39,492 nt of DNA, taken from positions 26,065 through 65,556 of the forward strand of contig DETU01000103.1 in the NCBI GenBank assembly GCA_002362175.1, in the 5' to 3' direction. Below are positions 33,627 to 39,492 of the stretch, one piece after another (positions within the stretch are counted from its first letter, which is position 1; each line of letters begins with the position of its first letter). Source of the DNA: Ruminococcus sp. UBA3280 (GTDB lineage Bacteria; Bacillota; Clostridia; Oscillospirales; Ruminococcaceae). The position numbers and the translations under genes are program-made. The notes under the pieces are model-generated. The model saw only the letters and a list, made by a program, of their open reading frames with translations, made no database searches and had not been told where the DNA came from.

Positions 33627-35738
33627 ATGTTTAAATATAAAAAAACAACGGCTTTTTTAATGAGTCTGCTGATGTGCTTTTCAGCATCAGCATCGGTGAA
33701 CATTGTTTTTGCCGAAGAAACAGAAGAAACTGTAACAGAAAGTGTTGCAGAGGAAGAACAGGCTGAAACCGAAGAAAATAATGAGGCACAGCCTGAAAAT
33801 GACTATGTTGTTTCAGGTGATTTTATGTACTCTGTCATAGACGATGGAACAGTATGCATTATGGGCTGTACAAGCACGGAAACAGACCTTGTTATTCCTG
33901 AAAGTATCGACGGCATGACCGTTTCGGAACTTAGCGGAAAGGCTTTCGGAGACAGTCCCGACCAGATATATGAAACAATAAGTATACCTGTATCTGTTAC
34001 ATACATATCTGAAGATAACCCGTTTATGTACTGTCCTAATCTTAGGGAAATAACGGTTGATTCAGCAAATGAGAATTATATTTCTGAAAACGGTGTTATT
34101 TACCTGAAAGACAAATCAAAGCTTATTTGCTATCCGTCGGCTAAGGAGGGAAAAAATTTTGATATTCCCGAAGGTGTAAAGGAAATAGGAACGGCAGGTA
34201 TTTATAATACGAAACTCGGTGAAATAAAATTCCCGTCAACACTTGAAAATATAGGAAATTTCGGTGTTGGTGGAAATTCCAATCTTAAATCAGCTGACAT
34301 GAGCGGTACAGTTCTTGAGGTAATCGGTGTAGCAGGTTTTACGGAATGTACTTCGCTTGGTGAAGTTCTTTTGCCTGATACTCTTTGGAAAATAGACGGC
34401 GGTGCGTTCATAAACTGTGGAAGTCTTGAAGAAATAACTCTGCCCGATTTTCTTACCTGTGTCGGACAGTATGCCTTTATGGGTACATCACTCACAAAAA
34501 TACAGATTCCCGATTCCGTTACCGAAATAGGCTACAGTGCTTTCGGTTATTCCGACGAAACAACGGCTGTTGACGGTTTCCTTATCATAGGTTCATATGG
34601 TTCGGCGGCACATACTTATGCAACGGATTCAGACAAAGAATACGACTATGCCAATGATTTTGAATTTACAACTCCCGAAGCAGCAGAAGAACAGGAAGAA
34701 TATAATTCTTTTGACAAGTCAATGTATGAAGATTTTGAGTATACGTCAATAAATGGTGAGGCAGTAATTACAGGCTGTCAGTCGGTTGATGTTGCGATAG
34801 AAGTTCCGTCTGAAATCAACGGTATGCCTGTAACAAGAATATATACAAGTGCATTTGAGGGCTGTACGGCGGAAGAAATAATTATCCCTGATTCCGTAAA
34901 GACAATTGATAAACTTGCTTTCTATAACTGTTCGTACCTTAAAAATCTTACTTTAAACGGTGCTGAAACTATAGGTGAAAGTGCTTTTGTAATGTGTAAC
35001 GCTCTTGAAAATATAACAATTTCAGGAAACTGTAAGACAATTGAGGGCAGTGAACCTTTTATGTCATGTATACTTTTACAGTCCATAAACATTACAGACG
35101 GTGACGGTGAATATTCTTCTGAAAACGGTGTTTTGTACAATAAGGACAAGTCTGTTCTTTTAGCTTATCCTGCGTCAAAAAGCGACAAAAAATTCAATAT
35201 TCCCGACAGTGTAAAAGAAGTAGGAATGTCTGCATTCTTCAATAATTTTTATCTTGAAGAAGTTGAACTGCCGAATGTTGAAAAAATAGGTGCATATGCG
35301 TTTGAGGGAAGTAAAAGTCTGAAAAAAGCCGTACTTTCCAAGAATTTAAAGACAGTTGACGTTTATGCTTTTGCAGACTGTTCAAGCCTTACAGGTATAC
35401 GTGTTTATGAAAGTACCGATACTATCGGAGATTATGCATTTGGTTATAAATTTAATTCAGGTGCTGTTGAATCGGGTGAAACAGTTTCAGAAGATAATAT
35501 GATAACTGTTGACGGTTTTAAAATTTACGCCGACGAGGGTTCAACGGCTTATCAGTATGCAAAAGCCTGCGGTATAGAAGTTGTAAGCGGTACTGTTGAG
35601 ATTTTTGGTAAAAATGTTGTTGCGGGATTTCTATGGACAGTTTTGGGAATCATAGCTGCACTTATTATCGGACTTACGGGATTTTTCGTTGTAAAAAATG
35701 TGAAAAAGAAAAAAGCGGGAAAGAGAAAGGAAAAATAA
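33627..35738 (+). CDS. Membrane-anchored BspA-like LRR protein
   Basis: The product has 703 residues. Signal peptide about 1-29; an acidic Glu/Thr linker (30-57); two LRR_5 blocks (about 60-335 and 370-645) with units such as LGEVLLPDTLWKIDGGAF and NIPDSVKEVGMSAF; then a membrane helix (about 667-690) and a lysine-rich tail that keeps the tail inside. The two blocks share the segment NENYISENGVIYLKDKSK / DGEYSSENGVLYNKDKS, so the gene arose by internal duplication. BspA-like proteins bind host or neighbour cells; the role here is unknown. GAGAGG precedes ATG. Confidence 0.88.
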   Translation: MFKYKKTTAFLMSLLMCFSASASVNIVFAEETEETVTESVAEEEQAETEENNEAQPENDYVVSGDFMYSVIDDGTVCIMGCTSTETDLVIPESIDGMTVSELSGKAFGDSPDQIYETISIPVSVTYISEDNPFMYCPNLREITVDSANENYISENGVIYLKDKSKLICYPSAKEGKNFDIPEGVKEIGTAGIYNTKLGEIKFPSTLENIGNFGVGGNSNLKSADMSGTVLEVIGVAGFTECTSLGEVLLPDTLWKIDGGAFINCGSLEEITLPDFLTCVGQYAFMGTSLTKIQIPDSVTEIGYSAFGYSDETTAVDGFLIIGSYGSAAHTYATDSDKEYDYANDFEFTTPEAAEEQEEYNSFDKSMYEDFEYTSINGEAVITGCQSVDVAIEVPSEINGMPVTRIYTSAFEGCTAEEIIIPDSVKTIDKLAFYNCSYLKNLTLNGAETIGESAFVMCNALENITISGNCKTIEGSEPFMSCILLQSINITDGDGEYSSENGVLYNKDKSVLLAYPASKSDKKFNIPDSVKEVGMSAFFNNFYLEEVELPNVEKIGAYAFEGSKSLKKAVLSKNLKTVDVYAFADCSSLTGIRVYESTDTIGDYAFGYKFNSGAVESGETVSEDNMITVDGFKIYADEGSTAYQYAKACGIEVVSGTVEIFGKNVVAGFLWTVLGIIAALIIGLTGFFVVKNVKKKKAGKRKEK

Positions 35739-35739
35739 T

Positions 35740-37083
35740 ATGAATCTGAAAAAAATTTTTGTTATGGCTGTTTCTGCTTTGATGTCCTTTTCTTTTGTTA
35801 CGGCTGTTTCTGCTTATGCCGATAATCTTGAAGGCCCTGAAGATACTCTCACAGACGGTACTTTAACATATGAACTTGTAAACGGTTCTTATACGATAAC
35901 AGGCTGTGATGCCAATTCTATAGTAGAAACAATTCCGTCAATGAGAAACGGATATGCAGTAACGGCAATAGGTGACGGTGCATTCATAGGCTGTAAAGGT
36001 ATATCAGAGCTTGAACTTCCTAATACAATCCGTTCAATCGGAATGAACGCATTTGTAGGCTGTACTTCACTTAAAAAGATTGTTATTCCCGATACTGTAA
36101 CCGAAATATCAACTTGTGCCTTTATGAGATGTACATCACTTTCTGATGTTGAATTGCCCGATACTTTAACCGCTATCGGAAATTATGCTTTTGCACAGTG
36201 TACGAGCCTTGCAAGCCTGAAACTTCCCGAATCTCTTACGACAATAAATCCCGAAGCTTTTACAGACTGCTACTCACTTTCTTCATTTGATGTTTCGGAA
36301 TGTCCGTCTTTTGTCTTTGATGACGGAATACTTTATAATAAGGCGAAATCTGAAATTTATCGTGGGTCTGTTGAACTGGAGGGAGATTTATATATCGGGA
36401 ATACTGTTGCAGTAATCAAACCCGGAGCATTTTCTGCCTGTCAGAAAATTGAAAATCTGTTTGTTCCGTCGTCTGTTTCAACTATCGGTGCGGACGCATT
36501 TGCAAACTGCAATTCTCTTAAAAAAGTTGATTTGGAGCAGGGACTTTCTATACTTGAAGCAGGTGCTTTTATGTACTGTTCAAATCTTGAATCAATTTCA
36601 ATCCCTGTTACTGTTACGGAAATAGGTGAAGAAGCATTTGCCTACAGCGGAATTTCAAAGGCTATTATTCCGGAGGGCGTGGTTTCAGTCGGAGCAAGTG
36701 CATTTCTTGGCTGTGAAAATCTTGCAAAAATAAATGTTCCGAAAAGTGTAACATCAATAGGAGAAAATGCTTTCGGTTACAGGCTGGACGGTCAGGAATT
36801 TACACAGCAGGATAATTTCAGCATGAGTGTTTATTCTGATTCTTCCGCTCTGAAATACGCAAAGGAAAATAAAATTGACTATGATGTTGCGGACAGAAGC
36901 CTTAAAAAAACAGCTTTCATAATTATAGCGGTCGGCATTATACTTGCTGTTGCTGTTTTTGCGGTAGTACTTATGTCAAGAGGAAAAAAAGGTGCGTCTG
37001 CCGGAGCAAAGAAGGCACAGAAGATTGAAGAAGAAAAAAAAGCAGAAGAAAATTATGAAAAAATAGTCGGTGACGACAAATAG
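35740..37083 (+). CDS. Second membrane-anchored BspA-like LRR protein
   Basis: The product has 447 residues. Signal peptide about 1-28 (SFVTAVSAYA); LRR_5 repeats about 45-370, for example ELELPNTIRSIGMNAFVGC and KIVIPDTVTEISTCAF; membrane helix about 390-412 (FIIIAVGIILAVAVFAVVLM) and a charged tail. It has the same layout as its upstream neighbour but only one repeat block. GGAAAAA precedes ATG, and the gap to the upstream stop is one base, so the two are co-translated. Confidence 0.88.
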   Translation: MNLKKIFVMAVSALMSFSFVTAVSAYADNLEGPEDTLTDGTLTYELVNGSYTITGCDANSIVETIPSMRNGYAVTAIGDGAFIGCKGISELELPNTIRSIGMNAFVGCTSLKKIVIPDTVTEISTCAFMRCTSLSDVELPDTLTAIGNYAFAQCTSLASLKLPESLTTINPEAFTDCYSLSSFDVSECPSFVFDDGILYNKAKSEIYRGSVELEGDLYIGNTVAVIKPGAFSACQKIENLFVPSSVSTIGADAFANCNSLKKVDLEQGLSILEAGAFMYCSNLESISIPVTVTEIGEEAFAYSGISKAIIPEGVVSVGASAFLGCENLAKINVPKSVTSIGENAFGYRLDGQEFTQQDNFSMSVYSDSSALKYAKENKIDYDVADRSLKKTAFIIIAVGIILAVAVFAVVLMSRGKKGASAGAKKAQKIEEEKKAEENYEKIVGDDK

Positions 37084-37191
37084 TAATTATAAGTATAAAA
37101 TATTAACTTTATAACTGTTTGGATAATTATGATATATGTTTTGATTTGCTGTAAGAATCCGTGATGATACATGATTATTAACTGGTATAAT

Positions 37192-37263
37192 AAAAGAACA
37201 GATTTTTTGATATACTTCCAAATTTATCTGATTTTTGGAAACATATTTGAAATCTGTTCTTTT
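37192..37263. terminator. Bidirectional terminator
   Basis: AAAAGAACAGATTT (from 37,192) pairs with AAATCTGTTCTTTT (to 37,263), with a second inner pairing CCAAA/TTTGG. It separates the plus-strand LRR pair from the minus-strand lipoprotein genes. Confidence 0.75.
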
Positions 37264-37271
37264 TGTTTAAA

Positions 37272-38390
37272 TTATTTTATCTGTTCAAGACAGATATTAT
37301 AGATGTCATCATATGTGACATTTTCGTCTTTTTCAATATATTCACCGTCTGCGGAGTATATTTTGTTAGCAGGATAAGTGCCGATATATTGTGGATTTTC
37401 AGGTAATATAACAGATGTATAAACGGGCATGCCGTCTTTAACTACCATAAAGTAGTCAAAGTCCTTATAGTCAGAGAAATAAAGTTCAATTGTTTCTTCA
37501 AACTTGCCTATAAAATCGTCGCTTACATTGTAGTTCTTGCTTTTGTCGGAAGATATGATACAGGTTTCGGGCAGTTCATCCCCCTGCTCGTCAAAGTCAA
37601 CAAATGAGCTTGCAGATGCAATATAAATTGTTTTGGCATTTGAATTTATACTTGTCTGTTTTGATTTCTTTACATATCCCATCATTGAAAGGTCTGTTTT
37701 CCAACCCTCACCGTCAATGTAGTACATGATAAGCTCCTGTTCATAGGTATCCTTTTCACCGTTTCCGTTTTCAGATTCAAACATACAGTTTACTATATAT
37801 CCGTCGCTGATTTCAAAGTACGGTTTTATATCTGAAACATCATCAATACCGGTCATGACTTCTGCAAATTTGTCATAATCCATGTTTTCACTGCCGTTCT
37901 GTTCGATGTAGTCGCTTACTGCCTGAAATCCGCCGTACATTTCGTTAATAATTGCCAAATATTCGTCAGTTATAGGCTCTTCGGAAATAATTTCAGCGAG
38001 GTGTAAACTTTCCTTTGACGTATCATACATATCTTCAGCAATTATATCAAGTGAAACACCTTCCAGTTCCGCCATAAGTTCAATAACGCTATAATATTTG
38101 TCGGGAAATATAAGACTAATCATTCCCTTAGCGTTGTTATTGTTCATATAATCTAAAAGCATTTCTATTGCTTCTTCATATGAACCTTCGGCGGACAGTT
38201 TTTCATCTGATTCTGTTGTATCTTCTGTTTCGGATTCTGTGGTTTCCTCTGTAGTTTCTTCTTCCGTTACTTCTTCGGTAACAGAAGTCACGGAAGATTC
38301 TTCCGAAATTTCTTCGGCAATGTCGTTTCCGCACGAGGCAAACGAACACAGTACCGCCGTAAAGGTAAGTAATGCAATAAACTTTTTCAT
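37272..38390 (-). CDS. Lipoprotein with acidic repeat linker
   Basis: The product has 372 residues. The lipobox is FASC with Cys20, followed by a Glu/Thr/Ser linker (about 25-66) made of TEE and TESE units, then a globular domain with no match I know (motifs YYIDGEGWKTD, YFMVVKDGMPV, ICLEQIK at the end). It is paralogous to the partial gene upstream, which shares YYIDGEGWK, SSDKSKNYNVS and the ending. AGAGGTC precedes ATG. Confidence 0.8.
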   Translation of the reverse strand: MKKFIALLTFTAVLCSFASCGNDIAEEISEESSVTSVTEEVTEEETTEETTESETEDTTESDEKLSAEGSYEEAIEMLLDYMNNNNAKGMISLIFPDKYYSVIELMAELEGVSLDIIAEDMYDTSKESLHLAEIISEEPITDEYLAIINEMYGGFQAVSDYIEQNGSENMDYDKFAEVMTGIDDVSDIKPYFEISDGYIVNCMFESENGNGEKDTYEQELIMYYIDGEGWKTDLSMMGYVKKSKQTSINSNAKTIYIASASSFVDFDEQGDELPETCIISSDKSKNYNVSDDFIGKFEETIELYFSDYKDFDYFMVVKDGMPVYTSVILPENPQYIGTYPANKIYSADGEYIEKDENVTYDDIYNICLEQIK

Positions 38391-38407
38391 AATAAATGAC
38401 CTCTTTT

Positions 38408-39492
38408 CTATTTTATTTTATCAAGACAAATCTGATAGTCCTCCTCATATGAAAGTATAATATAGTTATCTTCCGTATATTTATACTTGTCGGGGAATGA
38501 ACAGAAAGACTTTGGTTTTTCCTCATACATACCGCTTACGTTGGAAACTTCACCGTTTTCCACAACCACGAAGTATTGAAGATTATCATTCTTCTGATAA
38601 TATTTATCTATGCTGTTTACAAAATTTTCCGCAAACTCACTGCTTACATTGTAGTTTTTACTGCTGTCGGACGAAATAATAAAATTTTCAGATTCTGCTT
38701 CCGTTTCGGAAAGAACAGTTTCCGCCGAATTATATATGTATTCAGACTCCTGATATACCGCATTTTTTTCTGCTTCATACATGGAAGGTACAAGCCAGAA
38801 GTCTATTTTCCAGCCCTCACCGTCGATATAATAGAGTATAAATTCCCAGTCTATAAGTGATTCGTATTCTGATTCGTCCCATGAATCGTCGACAGGCTCA
38901 CGGGATAGTGTACAGTTGAGTTTTACAGCATTTTCCACATGAAAATATGCATTATTGGGTTGTAATTCTCCTGTAATCTTTTTTAGTTCATCAACATTTT
39001 CAGTGCCGTTTTGTTCGATATATTCACCTATAGTCTGAAATTGTCCGTAAGTGTCGTCAAACAAGTCTATATAATCCTGTGCAAGAGGTTCTGTTGAGTC
39101 AATACTGGAAAGATTAAAGTTTTTAAAAGGCGTTGTATCCAGAAACTGAAAACACGGCGGTTCAATTATTTTCATTTCGTAAAGTGTCTTTATAGTATCA
39201 CAATACTTGTCGGGATATGACACTTTTGTTATACCGTCTATGTCATTATTGGCTGAACATTCAAAGAAATTTTTTATTAATTCCTGATATTCAGCATTTT
39301 CGTCTGTTATTTCAACATTGGTTTCTTCTTCTGTCGATTCTTCTTCGGTAGCTTCTTCCGTTTCGGATTCTGCGATTTCTTCTGTCGTTTCTTCTTCCGT
39401 TTCGGATTCTGTGATTTCTTCTGTTGTTTCTTCTTCGGTAACTTCTTCGGCAACAGAAGTTACAGAAGATTCTTCCGAAATTTCTTCGGCAA
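38408..39492 (-). CDS. Paralogous lipoprotein, 5' end cut by window edge
   Basis: The frame is open from the right edge to TAA at 38,408, about 361 residues visible. The first 70 visible residues are an acidic repeat (AEEISEESSVTSVAEEVTEE and so on) closely matching the linker just after the lipobox of the downstream gene, so a signal peptide and lipid Cys should lie just outside. The domain then repeats the same landmarks (YYIDGEGWKID, SSDSSKNYNVSSEF, YQICLDKIK). A GTG at 39,223 is internal and not a start. The 17-base gap to the next gene suggests one operon born from a tandem duplication. Confidence 0.8.
   Translation of the reverse strand, partial: AEEISEESSVTSVAEEVTEEETTEEITESETEEETTEEIAESETEEATEEESTEEETNVEITDENAEYQELIKNFFECSANNDIDGITKVSYPDKYCDTIKTLYEMKIIEPPCFQFLDTTPFKNFNLSSIDSTEPLAQDYIDLFDDTYGQFQTIGEYIEQNGTENVDELKKITGELQPNNAYFHVENAVKLNCTLSREPVDDSWDESEYESLIDWEFILYYIDGEGWKIDFWLVPSMYEAEKNAVYQESEYIYNSAETVLSETEAESENFIISSDSSKNYNVSSEFAENFVNSIDKYYQKNDNLQYFVVVENGEVSNVSGMYEEKPKSFCSFPDKYKYTEDNYIILSYEEDYQICLDKIK

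Noticed and set aside
39300..39492. Repetitive TTCTTC sequence as a satellite or CRISPR-like array
   Set aside because: It is in frame and encodes the Glu/Thr linker of a lipoprotein whose paralogue has the same linker.

Overview
The window looks like a chromosome segment of a low-GC, spore-forming Clostridia bacterium, most likely a Ruminococcus or close relative in the Oscillospiraceae. The reasons are type I dockerin modules on secreted proteins, BspA-like leucine-rich-repeat (LRR) surface proteins, the sporulation genes yabP and yabQ, and an acyl-chain operon using FabK. No tRNA, rRNA or CRISPR array was seen.

Region 1 (about 1-13,950) is a decayed accessory island. It holds an apparently intact pair (a DUF262 protein plus an AAA ATPase cut by the window edge), wreckage of one N-6 adenine methylase, a broken integrative element (excisionase tail, CHC2 zinc-finger primase, tyrosine integrase), two small element genes, an intact 787-residue RloC/PrrC-like ATPase, and a frameshifted Eco57I-like restriction-modification gene directly upstream of it. 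A second set of mobile-element remains follows (DUF3987 protein, excisionase, possible transfer origin, Pre/Mob relaxase), then a broken nucleotidyl-cyclase-fold gene. Almost everything is dead except the DUF262/AAA pair, the RloC-like gene and possibly the small gene at 4,524.

Region 2 (13,926-15,060) is the rplM-rpsI ribosomal operon with a consensus promoter and a structured leader. It marks the edge of the island. Three octamers at 11-bp spacing lie between the island and rpsI.

Region 3 (15,199-24,788) is nearly the whole type II fatty-acid synthesis set: fabH-fabK-fabG-fabF-accB-fabZ-accC-accD-accA-acpP on the minus strand, with fabD divergent. A palindrome sits between fabH and fabD. 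Together these genes make malonyl-CoA, load malonyl-ACP and run the elongation cycle.

Region 4 (24,806-28,907) continues from fabD as a tightly packed plus-strand run: aroE, a small LRR protein, aroK, an amidohydrolase and a secreted LRR-dockerin protein, closed by a strong hairpin.

Region 5 (28,917-30,976) is a three-gene minus-strand operon from a consensus promoter: a dockerin-only protein, a secreted trypsin-like protease and a second dockerin protein. Region 6 (31,101-32,806) is yabP-yabQ-divIC-yabR. Region 7 holds a putative membrane zincin, two membrane-anchored LRR proteins, and tandem paralogous lipoproteins, the second cut by the window edge.
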